A stretch of DNA of 64,000 bases from Thunnus maccoyii (Eukaryota; Chordata; Actinopteri; Scombriformes; Scombridae), in NCBI RefSeq assembly GCF_910596095.1, contig NC_056544.1, positions 13,997,155 to 14,061,154 on the forward strand, read 5' to 3'. The position numbers were made by a program, and so were the translations under genes. Below the pieces are notes generated by a model, which was given only the letters and a program-made list of their open reading frames with translations, had not been told where the DNA came from and made no database searches. Within the stretch, counting starts at the first letter, position 1. Each line of letters opens with the position of its first letter. Shown piece by piece: positions 11,190 to 23,900 of the stretch.

Positions 11190-12665
11190 GCTGGAGGAGG
11201 ACTTGAGCCTGATACTAACTAAGAGAGAGCGAAGACACACGGTGCATGATGGGTATTGGTGTTTTCTTGTGATACTGGAACTTCATGATGCTTATTTTGA
11301 TGATTGATGCATTAAAAAGCCTCTGAAATCGCATCTTCATTTGTCTCCTCATTGGATAATAAAACAGAGATTTGTAAGTAAAGAATCGCTGTTTGGGAGT
11401 CTAAAGAAGAAAACAGCATCAACACCTTCTGTTTCATCGACTGTGCCTTCATCTGTGATGATGATGGTCCCGTAGTCCGGCCTTTTGCGCGGAAACTATG
11501 GATATGCTGCCACCTGCTGGTAAAAATATGACACTACCAGTATCCAGAGTCTTTACTGAAGGAAACTATCAAAAGCCAGAAGTGTTATTGAGCGTGAAGA
11601 GGTGCGGCATTAACATCAATACTGAGGATTATTGTTAACTCAGACCCTTTGGATTTGGTTTTGGAACAAACTTTGATCTGCAAGAATAGATGTATTACAC
11701 CGAATATGAGTTTTTGGAAGAGCTTCAGCATAACATCCTGATTACCTCCGTGTAGCAGAGGAGATTTTGTATGCTGAAGTCCTGCTGTCATCCCATAGTA
11801 AATTGCTTTTTGTTGTGCTGGGTGCTGTGGGAGCAGAGACTGTGGATACTGTGGTTGTACTGCCATCTACTGGTGTAGATGTAGTACTGTTTCTGCCAAT
11901 ATGAATCCCATTAAAAGGGAAAATTCACTAGACACAACATCTGATGTTTGCCTGTTCTGAAAACGTTATTCTTGTGCACACAGGATGTAACAGATTATCT
12001 TGTAAGCACAAAATAATATCTTGTCTATAAATTGTGTAGTTTAAACTTTTTAATTACCATTTCATGACATGCAGGTCAGTTACACAACATCAGGAAGAAG
12101 CTGCACTTGAATCTTCAAATTCCAGGTTTATCTGTAGATTGACATCAGACAAGTGGAGCCAAAGGCAAATACCTGTTCAAAGATTAAAAATCTCTTTGTA
12201 ATTTTTATTCATAGATTTAGGAAAACACTCAGGCTAAATAACTGATCTGGTCTGTAAAATCCAGTGAGAGGTTCACAGGTAAAAGTTTTCAGGTTTATCT
12301 AAACACTTCTGATAAGTGATCTCATCATCTGCCAAAGTAAATAAACTATGTTAGGATTTTCTTTCTGCTCCACTGACAGATGAGTTACACTGATGGTCTA
12401 AACAAAGAACACTGTTGTTTCTAGACTTATGACTCCAGTGACTGGATCATTGTTTACAAAAATGTAACCACACTGCATATTTATTACAGTGAAGATTTGT
12501 GTTAGTAAATCTCCTATGTGCAAGCATTCAAACACACATTATGACCAATCCTTTATTGCACATTAATGATTATTCCAGAGGTATCAGATAGTAATAGATA
12601 ACGCATTGGTATTGTATTCTCAGTATTGTCTAAACACACTGAGTGTATATTTATTTGTTAGAGTG
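11190..12665 (-). pseudogene. decayed partial copy of the SMB-mucin gene
   Basis: Several blocks match the functional-looking gene at 20924-25376 in the same order and strand. About 11320-11415 is the copy of exon 6: read on the minus strand it gives DSQTAILYLQISVLLSNEE, comparable with DGQIVTVHLKASVLSHNEE of the intact exon, but it meets an in-frame stop after EAF. About 11480-11640 matches the intron near 21330-21560. About 11755-11890 matches part of the Ser/Thr exon. About 12470-12660 matches the upstream flank near 25700-25920. Exon 7, the SMB exon and the signal-peptide exon were not found. It reads as an old segmental duplicate under no coding constraint. Confidence 0.6.
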
Positions 12666-15600
12666 TGGTATAAAACATACGTATACGTTTATTTTTCCTC
12701 AGGAAGTTCCCAAAGCCTGCAAACTGTCACATCACCACAAAATATCATCCAACATCCAAGAGCCGATAACTACACAACCACCAACAAAGTCAATACCAAA
12801 GAAAATCAGCACAAAAAAATCAAGATTGTACTGTCAGGCTGATGGTACTTGAAACACATGAGCACACACAGGCATACAATCACACCCTCATCACATATAC
12901 ACATGTTCGGAAGCTAGACCTAAACTTTAAAGGCTATTTAAACAAGAGACAAAGTAAAAAACACATTTGATCCTGTTGCTCTAACTACAGGTGTTGATTG
13001 ACAGCTGTTGGTGTCACTTGACTGATCAGTGCAAGTGGCAACTGCTTCTAACTTTTTGCATTTTATTTAAAACTAATCTGTTGTTCTAAAGGTCTAGTTA
13101 ATGGATAATGGGCGGAATGTGTTAGACTTTAACTGATACTGTTTAACTAAAGTTCTTGGTTTAAAAGTTAACTAATAGCTATACAGTACTTGCTTTATGT
13201 GCATTCCCAATTAGATCACACTGCCACTTCATACAAGATGAGATAGGTCAAAATCACTGAGTGACAAAAGTCTGACACCCTCTCACAATGAAAAAAGACA
13301 ATGTGTCATAAGTCACTGAGTATTTAGTCACAGATTTTGCAAAGACTGGGGATCTTGCAGGGTCACTATTTGCAAGACTACAACTAGATCCCTTTTGAGA
13401 TTATTTCCCATCCTGATCCTGGTGGAAATTTACAAGAAGAAAAACTGTTGAACAATGGAGCAGAAACAGAAGCTGCCCTTGTGTGTACAGTGGTTTGTTC
13501 TGAAAAAACAGCCAAAAGAAAATGTAAATTAATTACTTAACTCAGTTATAACTGAACAACAACAACTGTGAAGAGAAACAATAGACAATACACATTGATT
13601 GTTCCTGTTATTAACCACAGAAACCACCTTCAACCACTAACTATGTGGACACAGCACTTTCAGCTGCTGGATGTTGCAGTATTTCTGTTTGGAAACCCCA
13701 CAAACTGCATAAAACACAGTAGAAACAGCAGTAGCCTGGATAATTATACAAAGGCAGAAAGTCACAGGTTTAACTGACCTGAAATCATGTGTGAAAAAGT
13801 AGTAAATACGCTGCAGACACAGCAGCTGACAGAAAGAAGAGGTCATATTATACATGTGACTTATAAAAAGGGAAGCTAAAAGGCAAAGAGAATGCTGAGC
13901 TTTCAAGATTAATCAGGAGTCATTAATGACACCATCAAGCACATCGTGTTAGGAAAGTAGTTTAAAAGCACACACACAAAGATCAACCATTTACTATCGT
14001 TAGAAACTGAGTACAATAACTTGATCATTAGCCTGATCAGCCACCATCAGTCAGTAACACACACTATTAGGCTGTAAACCGTTAATCAAACCAAAAACTA
14101 ACAGCAGTTAATGTCAGACAACTTTATCATACTTTAACAGTTACCTAGTGTTTCTGTAGTGGTGACAAAACTTAAAAAATATACATACACAGCAGTTTGA
14201 ATTAAACTGAAGTTCCCTATTACACCAAACTTAATTTACAAAATATGACATTTTAGCAATTCCTTATGTGTCCGCAAAAACACATAACTCTAGAAACACA
14301 AGATAAAAGGCATCATATGTCGACATTTTTCTTGTCAATTCGGCAATAATATAATCCATAATGATAAACTGTATTTGTGTACTATTCAAAACATATATTA
14401 CTGTCATTTTAATGAAAAGATTCAATAATTTTCTTTGTCACATTACAGTCTTTGCCATATTTTCCAAAGTTTCCTCAAAAGTGTGAAACAGCGCCCCTCT
14501 TGCTTGTAACGGCTTGTACATGTTACTAAACCTGCGTGGTCAAAGAGTGTTACTGCACCTGAAGCAATCATGTCGAGTCTACCGGAGAAAGGCAGGTGCA
14601 CTGGTGAAAGAAGTGTCATACTACCAGATGCGGTTATTGACATGCCACCGTGAAACTGTCAATTGACACTTTTTTGGTAAATAAACTCTAAAGTAAAATG
14701 TGAAGCAAACTTTGAGATTTTGCACTGTGTTCTGGCTTCACAACAAACAGTATAAAGTTTATGTAATTTAAATGAATCAGAGTTAGCTAACGTTAGCTTG
14801 TTTTTTTGTTATCTCTGTTAATGTCGACGACAGCAGCGATGTAGAGAGGAGATGAGGAGCTCTGTCAACAAACAAACTAAAGGACTATGACAGCAACAAG
14901 TGCAGTGGGACATTACATTGTCTACTTCACCTGTATGGAAGAGGAGAAAGGGCCTCTCGGAAAGGGTAAGTCTAGCTAAATATTGACTTCACATCCACAA
15001 CTGTCCGTATCCATCGATGGTTTCTTTGCTCACGGTTAGCTAACGTTAACTGTCTCTTCATGGCCATGTGTTTGTATAGCGGTTATGCTCACTTTGTTTG
15101 TAATCTGAAGCAGATGTGTGTTATTGCTGCTGTCTTAACAGACACCTCTGGCCTATTAATAATTTGGATTTTCTCAGTTTTTTTATTTTTTAAAATTCAG
15201 TCACTTGTTGATGTGTGATTTGTGAAAGAGCCTGTGCAGAAGGCCTACTATAGCTGTTGATAATTAATAATGTTTGCCTAGCAGGCTGAGCACAGATATA
15301 ACTTTGTAAATGATGTATTTGATACATGCATTGGTGCTTTCTTATGCAAACACAAACTTTGCATTCAGCACTGATATGTACCTGTATCAAAGTATACACT
15401 TTGTAGTACTGTATATAGTTTTGTATGCTAAGATACTACAAGCACATGCAAGCCATGTATCTCTGATATTTACGTTGTTTGGTCTTGATGAGAACATAAT
15501 TCTTTTGTTTAAATGTTACTGTAAAGTTCTTGGTTTAAAGTTTCTACAAGGAACTTTCATTTTGTGTTGATTTTGACGGCCCTTGTGGATAAAAGTGGTA

Positions 15601-16244
15601 GTGTTTCCCAGAATGAAGACTGCATTTCCCATGAGCACCACTGCCTCATGTGTCATAAAGATCTTGATCTGGCGAGTGCATACATTTGTTTTGGAAGCAA
15701 GTGAAAGAAAGACACAACTTATTTTTAATACTATTTTTCTTTTTTAAACACAGCTGGATGCATAGCGATGAGGTAATGTATCTGTTTGTGGCTATGTAAG
15801 ATTCATAATTGTAATATGATGATGGTGAAACTAAATAAACTTCGTTTTAGTACCATCCATACACTTAGGTTACATATAAGCTAACAACTAAAAGATTTAG
15901 TTGCTTGGCAATAATAATTTTGTTGAGAAAGCTGAAGTCATCAATGTTACCTTGTAATGTTATGTGTTCATAATAAGCCTACAGTAAGATATAGCATGGT
16001 AGCAAGGCCGACATAAAATGTTACATTATAAGCCAGTTGTATTACAGAAATGTCCACCGTGACCTATTCCTCCATGGACTAAACAGGGACTCTTCCAATC
16101 TGCGTGCTGTAAATAAAATTTCATCTGGTTTTGCGGGGAATCCGACCTGGTGGCAGGCACTGAATAGCTGTATAGAAATAGTCAATCTTTTCGTTTGCTT
16201 GTGTAGGTCATATAGAGGCATCAGTATTAAATTGAGACTGTAAC
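12666..16244. other. non-coding intergenic stretch
   Basis: It is mostly AT-rich unique-looking DNA. Two short tctagcta/gttagctaacgtta-rich patches lie near 14785 and 15035; such patches are common in fish repeats. A possible small exon at 14887-14965 (ATG, then a donor-like gtaagt) has no partner that I can find. No protein family was recognised. Confidence 0.35.
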
Positions 16245-17200
16245 AGTTAAAAGTTCCTTCAGTGTCCAACATAAAAAAAATTTTCCCACTGGCCCACTTG
16301 GCCAGTAGATCAGAGTTTTACTGGCCCCTTGTATATTTTCAGTGTTACGTAAGCCAAAAAATGAAAATAACTCTTTTTTTCCATAATTCTGGTGATTTAT
16401 TCATTATATAGGCCTACATAATATGTACAAGAGTGAAGTTCCCTTTAGATTTGGTCGTTTTCTAGAGAGTATGGAGTACATAGGGAGAAGAGAACAGAAT
16501 TTATGATAATAACATTTCAGTGAGTATGGATGACATTGATAATAAACTTATGTCAAGAACTGAGACAGTGCTGAGAGATCTGCAGAAATGTACTCTTTAA
16601 GATAGAACAGTGAGAGAAAGAACATAACGGCATTTGTTAGTGTGTGCGTGTTCACTCCAAGCTCCCTCTGTCTGTTTCTGCAAGTCACCTGTCCGTTACA
16701 GACATGGAGTTGAACTATAATGAATGAATGACAAGGAGAAATGCAGAGGAGGAAGATGAAACAGAAACTAAGAGCGTCTGTCTCCACAGTAAATCATCTG
16801 TTGAGTGTTTGATGGTTGTTTATTTGTGCTTTAGAACGTAACCGCCGAGAAACAATCAGAAAATAATGTTTTCTTTCATTGACTGCTTTGTTCTCTTTAC
16901 TGCTGCTCGCTCTCCTCACACAACCACCGCTGCTCTCTCTCTCTTGCTCACTCGCTCTCTCTTTTTCTCTCATATTTTTCAAAAAGAGTCGGGAAGCTGA
17001 CAGCAAAGCCTAACTTTACTTTTAACATTATCAAATGAAGAGAAATGTCCTCCTCTCTTCCTAAACTGTATACCCATGACTCTGATTGGCCAGTCACTGG
17101 CCTGGACCATCTTGCCCTGCATAAACTCTTACTGGCCCTGCACCATCAGGCTCTCAGTTATGTCAAACCCTGTCCTTGTAGTTGCTTTAATGTTATGTGG
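16245..17200. repeat. dispersed repeat rich in actggcc motifs
   Basis: The stretch starts with repeated actggccc/ggccagta words and ends near 17090-17150 with further ggccagtcactggcc words. Similar tactggcca words recur at about 44210-44265. A CT-rich run lies at about 16915-16975. It is probably a degraded DNA transposon, but I could not define its ends. Confidence 0.35.
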
Positions 17201-18264
17201 TTTGTTGTATTCCACCACAATGCAATGGTACTACAAAAGTGATTTTCTTAGATGACCTGTCTGATTTATGCACTTTTAGTTTGAAAGCTTTTAGTTTGAT
17301 AGTTAATTTGAGTGGCCTGTGGTTTATATGGCCCATATATGAAGTGCAATTCATTTTTCATGTGTAACATGGATATTGGGTAATGTCTTTATCAACTTGG
17401 AATAGTGCAAATGAAGTATTTCTAGGTGTCATTTTCCTTTGTCCAAGTTGGACGTGCAGTGACAGTGATCACATTCGCTACTGCTCTACTCATGGAGAAG
17501 TGAAACTTGTCACTTGAAGCTTTGCTCATTTTTTATCTACACACTAAGACAATGAAATAAGAAAGAAGGGAGCAGTTGCTGAAACTTTTACAGTAAGACA
17601 CCTGAGAGTGTTTTGAACTTTGATGCTTGGAGACATGTACACTGCAGCGTTAGGCTCAAAATATTTGGGGATGAAGCTGAGTGATGGGCCTTAACAACGC
17701 CACTGGCCTATACTCTATTTGTGGCAGATCAGCTGATCTGCTGTACAGATGACTGTTAAAAGAGGAAATACAAGAAAGAGGAAGCAGAGCCTATGTGGCA
17801 GTTTAGCCCATGACTCATCTTAAACCACAGGGTTTTTCAAGACATTCTCCAGTCTACCAGTTTCTAGTGCCAAAATTCACCAATTCATTGTGTGCTGACT
17901 ATCATGATCAGCTGACATGTCCAAACACAGCCACGCCTCAGACTAACCCACATTGTCTTAGGGAGGGAGAGGAAGAACAAAGAGAAATGTTGAAATATTT
18001 TTTTTAACCTCCATTAAATGACTTACGCTAGAAACATAATAAATAACATTTTTGGTTATTTGCAACTCAGAAATTTTATTTGTTGTTTTAGCCGATGTCT
18101 GATATAATTTTATAAAGTAATCCTCACCCCCCCACGCCAATGGTATACTCCCAAATACAGAGTCATATGATTCACTGATTCAACTTGTCTTGAACTCCTC
18201 ACCAGACCAGGTGCAGTCAGTTTTGTTCAGTTTTTCACAAATTTCACCACTGAAAGCTGTCAAA
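17201..18264. other. upstream region of the stefin gene
   Basis: This is non-coding AT-rich DNA. No clear TATA box at the usual distance from the stefin start was identified. Confidence 0.35.
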
Positions 18265-19607
18265 ATGATGCCTGGAGGGCCCGGCCCTGCAACTGATGCT
18301 ACTGAAGAAATTCAGAAGATCTGTGATAGTGTAAGTAGAATAAAGTCAAGTAAAATTGTTTTTTTAATTTTCACTTTCACTTTGTTCCCTGAAAAGGGTT
18401 TAGTTTCTGCACGCAGTTAACAAGGCATGTATTTCATTCTGATTTTGCTGTCACCTCATTGTAACTCAGGTGAAGTCTGATGCAGAGCAAAAAGCAGGAA
18501 AGTCCTATGATGTCTTCACCGCCAAGAGTTACAGGAGTCAGGTTGTGGCCGGGACCAACTACTTCATAAAGGTAATTATAATTTTTGTGGCTAAGAATAA
18601 TAGGACATTAAGTATGGAACCTCCGAGGTCCTTTTTTAAAAAACAAGATACTAGATTCATCTTATGCTCACAAGATCAAAAATAACCACCTTTCGGGACT
18701 TCGGAGGCTCCATACAAAACAGATCCATGAATGGTAACAGCTTACTCTCTATAGCAACATGATCAAGTGAGATTTTATATTGACAATGGATCATATAAAA
18801 TACTTGTATGTGAAAGAGGCTTGTCAGCGATGAACCCACAGAGAACTGTGCCTTGACACAGCAGTTCCTCTCAACCCCATAGCGACTTTCAGCTCATTTA
18901 TTTGGATTTCCAGATGTAACTTTACTGTTTTGGTGAAGTCTCACTGCAATCAGATGTCATTTCCAGCTGCAGGAGGCTGTTTTCAGAAATCCATTCTGCT
19001 CCCTGTAATCACCAAAATGGCGTACAAAGTTAGTGACTAGCTGGATAACATAGTGGAGCATTTAGCAGCTTAGTAGCCCCATATGTGACCTTGACACTCT
19101 CATTACTCCTTGACTCAGTCACACAAGCTTCTTAGAACAAACCTTATGGGGGAAATACAAATCCCAGACATTTCTGTACATGGGGCTATTAGCTTAGATA
19201 CTTTTCTCAGGAGGTGGAATCCATAAACACAGCTAAAAAGAGAGTCAATATTGTACTTACACTTGCTAGGTAAACCCAAACATGACTAGAAATGAATGCT
19301 AATGTTCCTCTGTGTTTGCTGGATTTGTAAATAGGCAACCGTTTGCTGACACGTTCGCCATATCAACTTAGAAAGAGATAATATATGTATCTATAGCTTG
19401 TTTATGCTGCCCCTCAGTGGAAAATCAGTGAATGCAGACTCAAGGATCACCTGAAACTTTGCTTTTACTTCCTTGCAGGTGCATGTGGGAGGAGACAATC
19501 ATGTTCACCTCCGTGTTCACAAACAACTCCCAGTTAATGGAGGAGGCCTGAAACTGAGTGATATGCAGCAATCCAAGAGCCACGATGACCCTATTGAGTA
19601 CTTTTAA
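18265..19607 (+). CDS. cstb: stefin (cystatin A/B family) cysteine protease inhibitor
   Basis: Three exons, 18265-18330, 18470-18571 and 19479-19607, join in phase 0 with GT-AG introns and predict 98 residues, exactly the usual stefin length. The N-terminus [10 protein letters not shown] carries the Gly pair that inserts into the protease active site. The first hairpin is [17 protein letters not shown], containing the family QVVAG motif. [12 protein letters not shown] forms the second hairpin region and the protein ends IEYF, comparable with LTYF of human CSTB. There is no signal peptide, so it should act in the cytosol and nucleus against papain-like cathepsins. The match to cystatin B is close over the whole length. 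The exact fish paralogue name is not certain. A polyadenylation signal AATAAA lies at 19784-19789. Confidence 0.92.
18572..19478 (+). other. second intron of the stefin gene
   Basis: This is non-coding. A local inverted pair (cctccgaggtcc near 18620 and ggacttcggaggctcc near 18697) suggests a small foldback repeat. Nothing else was recognised. Confidence 0.4.
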
Positions 19608-20923
19608 TAGGATCAGAAACTGAGCAAAGCATCCCATCATTGTAATCAATTATTATCAAAATGCCTTCTTTTATCCTGGCTCATTATATAAAAACAATGC
19701 AGTTCCCATTACTAACATATAATAATATACTGTAGAGCATGATGACAGGAGTATGACAAGATGGAACAATTTTGTACAAGATGAATAAATAAATGAATCA
19801 GATTTGTTGTGACTCTATTTAGTGTTGCTTTTCTTTCCTTGGCAGTTTCTGATTTTTAATAGCTGCATGCCAGTGCGTATGTCTTCAACTGACAGTGTGT
19901 GATGAAAAAGGGTTAGACAAAGATATTTTTGCACAGAAGCAATGAAGACAAACTCACATTTATTTCCTAAATTTAAATGTGACACTGTTTATGCTGCTTA
20001 CATTGAAGGGAAAGACACTGAGGGTTCACCTTTACGTGGGTCTCCAAACTCCCACTTTTAAACACCTTTAATTAGTACACAACAGGTTCACTACGCAGTT
20101 TGTAATGAGGCAGAGATGTAGCATCAAGTTCAATTTTAGAAGATTTATTAAGAGATCAGCAGTTATATCACAGAGCAGGCAAAAAGCTTTGTTACAGAAA
20201 ATATGTCTTTAGGCTATACTGCATCAGGATTAAAACCCTCTCTGTAGTCCAGTTATTGTTTGAAATACTTTCCACACATTCATTAAACAGATTTTGTGAC
20301 CATGGATGTTAAATTAAGTTTCTAAACATGATGCATTTTTATAGATAAAACTACCCAACAGTACATAAAATTAGCCCTGATTTGAGCAGCTACATTAAAA
20401 TGCTGTGTACGTTATGCAGCAATATTAATGATCCCATATGGAAGCAGTTGTGTGGTGGTGCAAGCAAGACCTGGAAAAACACAAGCAAAACTCCTTGAAG
20501 AACATCTTCCACACATTATCTACTCCAGAAGAGCTGTACATGCTACATTAGAAAGAGTTACGAAGAAAAACTACACATCAACATTTTTTCTTTTACCATA
20601 GCTACATTACTAACGTTAGCCTTGCTCTGTTGGCATAAATTTGTTTCTGTGCCAAGGTTATAAAGTTGCACAGTGCTGAGACGATGGGGTTGGGGTTTAA
20701 CCGTCTAATTTCATTGTCCAAGTGTAAGTAAGCAAAGCATCAGGTGACAGGTTCTGCTGCTCCGCAAGTAGAAGCTTTTTACACATGAAAAATTAATTGC
20801 ACTTCATACACGGACCCAGAACTGCCATGGCCCACATTATTAAACCATTTTTCTGACAGTCTATTATCACAGTATAGCAGGAGTAATATTGATGCTTCCA
20901 TTAGCTGAAACATAAGTCCTTTC
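19608..20923. other. region between two convergent genes
   Basis: This holds the 3' ends of the stefin (plus) and the SMB-mucin gene (minus). For the minus-strand gene an AATAAA lies at about 20144-20149 (tttatt on the plus strand). The rest is AT-rich and without open frames of interest. Confidence 0.45.
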
Positions 20924-23900
20924 TCAGGTGGGTTTGTTGTGTCTGATGGTCAAGGTACAGCCCTCACAGTTCTGTGGGAGAAGGTCTTGGGATAGAAACT
21001 GTAAGAGAGAAGACTCTCACTTTATTATGCAAGCCACATGTGTATGTAATTCATATGTTGTTTTTTGTGATACTGTAACTGAATGAAGCATATTGGGTGA
21101 AGGTTGTATGTACTTACACTAGATAAAGCCTTTAAAATCTCATCTTCATTTTCCTCATTATGGGATAAAACAGAAGCTTTTAGGTGAACAGTCACTATTT
21201 GACCATCTAAAGAAAGAAAGGTGCAAATAGAAATGTACTTAACAGCTTGCATGGTAAAATACATCACTGAAGATGTCCATGTAGCTGACTGTGCCTTTGT
21301 CAGAACTGGATGGTGACAATGGTGGATGGTGCTAGAATCTGTGTTTTATTGGAAACTCCAGATGTGACACTAGTGGTATCCAGACTTGTACTGATTTCTG
21401 CCATTATTGTCCCTTATACAAGTACAAGGAAACTGTCAAAAGCCTGAGGTGTTTTGGAGCATGCCAAAGGAGGTGTGGCAATAAGATGACAGTTGAGTCA
21501 CACATATCTGCTGAACCACTAACTGATGACCACTGTTAACTCGGACATAGATGCAAACAATACAAAATTAACAATTTTGTTTCATAGTTTCAACAAACAT
21601 TGGCAACACATTTTTAGCAATAAATGTAATTTATTCATGACAGCAGATGTAAATTTTTGAAATAACTAGACAATCATAATTACCGACCTGTAGCAGTGGA
21701 GCCAGTGGATGCTGAAGTTGTGAGGTAGGATGTGGAGGTGGAACTGCTGCTTGTTGAGATAGTAGATGATGTTGTGATGACATCCACTGGTGTAGATGCA
21801 CTGCTGCTTGTTGTGCTGGGTGGTGTGGTAGCAGAGACTGGGGATGCTGAAGTTGTGCTGATATCTGCCAGTGTAGATGTGTTACTGCTCGTGCTGGGTG
21901 TTGCTGTCACAGACACTGCGGACGAAGTGTTGTTGATATCTGCAGTTGTATAGGAAGTACTGCTGTTTGTTGTACTGGGTGATGTTGTTGAGGGGACTGT
22001 GGATGATGAAATTGTACTTCTGTTTGTTATGCTGGGTGTAGAGATAGTAGATGATGTTGTGCTGACATCTACTGGTGTAGATGCACTACTCCTTGTTGTG
22101 CTGGGTGGTGTAGTAGCAGACCCAGCAGATGTGGTACTGCTGCTTGTTGTACCTGGTTCTGTTGTTGAAAAGACTGTGGATGACAAAGTTGTTATGATAT
22201 TTGGGGTTGTGCTTATATTCAGTGGTGTAGATGCAGTACTGCTATTTGTTGTGCTGGTACTGCTCGGCAGAGTAGTGTTCAGAGCTATAGACAAAAAGAA
22301 GGGTTTACAGTATTAAGTTCAAAATCTATCTCAATATCATACCCTTCACTGGCATACACTGAATGTTTGAAAGTCTTTCATGTTAAGCTTTACTTACATT
22401 GTGCGCAGGCTGACGTGTAGTCAGGACAGCAGTCCTTTAATGTGATGCAAATCTGGTCACAGAAACACCCCCCCCTCCGACAGCTATTGTCTTGACTAGC
22501 GCAGCACAGCAGTGGTGGACCTGCACAGCCTGGAATACACACAGCAAAGCTGTAGTCATTAAACTGAAAGATCAACACTGCGTTGATTTGTAACTGTAAC
22601 TGCAGCACATTATTTCAAGGTTACTCTGGTGAAACTACTAATAATAAATCTTGTATTACAGCAGGTAGTGTAGATATGATGATAGTAGTAGTGAGAGTGA
22701 TCTATGAGATATTTCAGTTGTATTTGAAATATTTTGTTAGATAAGTGGAGTTGATCATTGTGGTGCTGAGGCTGGGGGTGAATCTGTTGCATGGGAGGGA
22801 TGAGAACAGGGTATACATTGTATGGGGTGGTGTGATGGATATTACCTGTTGGTCCAGGAGTCGCTGTTTGAGCTGGAACATTAAAAGAGAAAGAGACATG
22901 TGATGTAATATGAATTTAGGAAAAACAGTATTTAAGGTGATCCCACAGACTGTAAAAAAAAATGGATGTAGCCTCCATAACATCACCCATTGGTCTGTGG
23001 ACTCCTGTTTTGAAGCCTCAAGTTTGCATTTTGATTGTTGCCATCTTGGATTTTTGCTGGAAGTGACCATATTTGGATGAGAGGATTGAGCTGATCCTAA
23101 CGCTAGTTGCTAGCTTGGTTAGCACGGTACATTTACAGTCTATGGTCAACTGTGATAGCCTAATGCTAATGCTTTGCCTGATTCTAGAGTGAAAGATGGA
23201 TTTGTCAGTGACCTATCTGGAACAGCTAAAATTGACAGAAAATCACAACAGACACAAAAGATGGGTCCTTTTTCAAGGAGAGACCTCTGTCTGGACAACA
23301 TTCAATTAATGTAATATTCAATTTAAGAGTAACACATACACACACACACACACACACACCCTAAACAATTATGTTCATTCAATCTGGTCATTAATTTCTG
23401 AATAATTAGAAATCTGCAGATTATCCTAAGTGTCACATTATTAAGAACTTAATTAACCAGTTGAATATAATCTTGATGTAATTAAGTCTAATTTCTTAAT
23501 GTAGATGGAACATAAAATGAATCAGTTATTCTGAGTAGGCTTGGGCGGTATTTATTTTTTCATACCTTCATACCTTACTGACGTTTCACCTGGTTATATG
23601 GTGTATTGCAGTATTTGTGTAAAAGAAACAACCGTAAAAGCTGAGCTGGCGGTGATACAAGTCATTGTAGAATGTATGACATTGTCTAGCCTACAATGCA
23701 GTGTGTCTAATAGAGCTGCTGCAGTATTGTTTTTTTCCCTTCCCGCACAAATTAGTGAAGCTATTCAAACTGTCACGGTAACTTCCATAAAAAAATTATT
23801 TAAACCTCAGATGTTATAAAATAATTGGTTCCTAAATACTGTATTGGTGTGAGGGATGAGAACAAGGTGTACATCGTATGGAGTGGTGTGGTGGATATTA

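Noticed and set aside
11585..11866. 93-codon minus frame
   Set aside because: It is a chance frame across the decayed copy of the Ser/Thr exon and its intron, not in the frame of the parent gene.
12606..12852. Plus-strand frame after a ttttcctcag acceptor (EVPKACKLSHHH...)
   Set aside because: There is no partner exon, no family match, and it lies at the edge of the decayed duplicate.
14887..14970. Small ATG exon with gtaagt donor
   Set aside because: No downstream exon in a fitting phase was found, and the surroundings look like repeat DNA.
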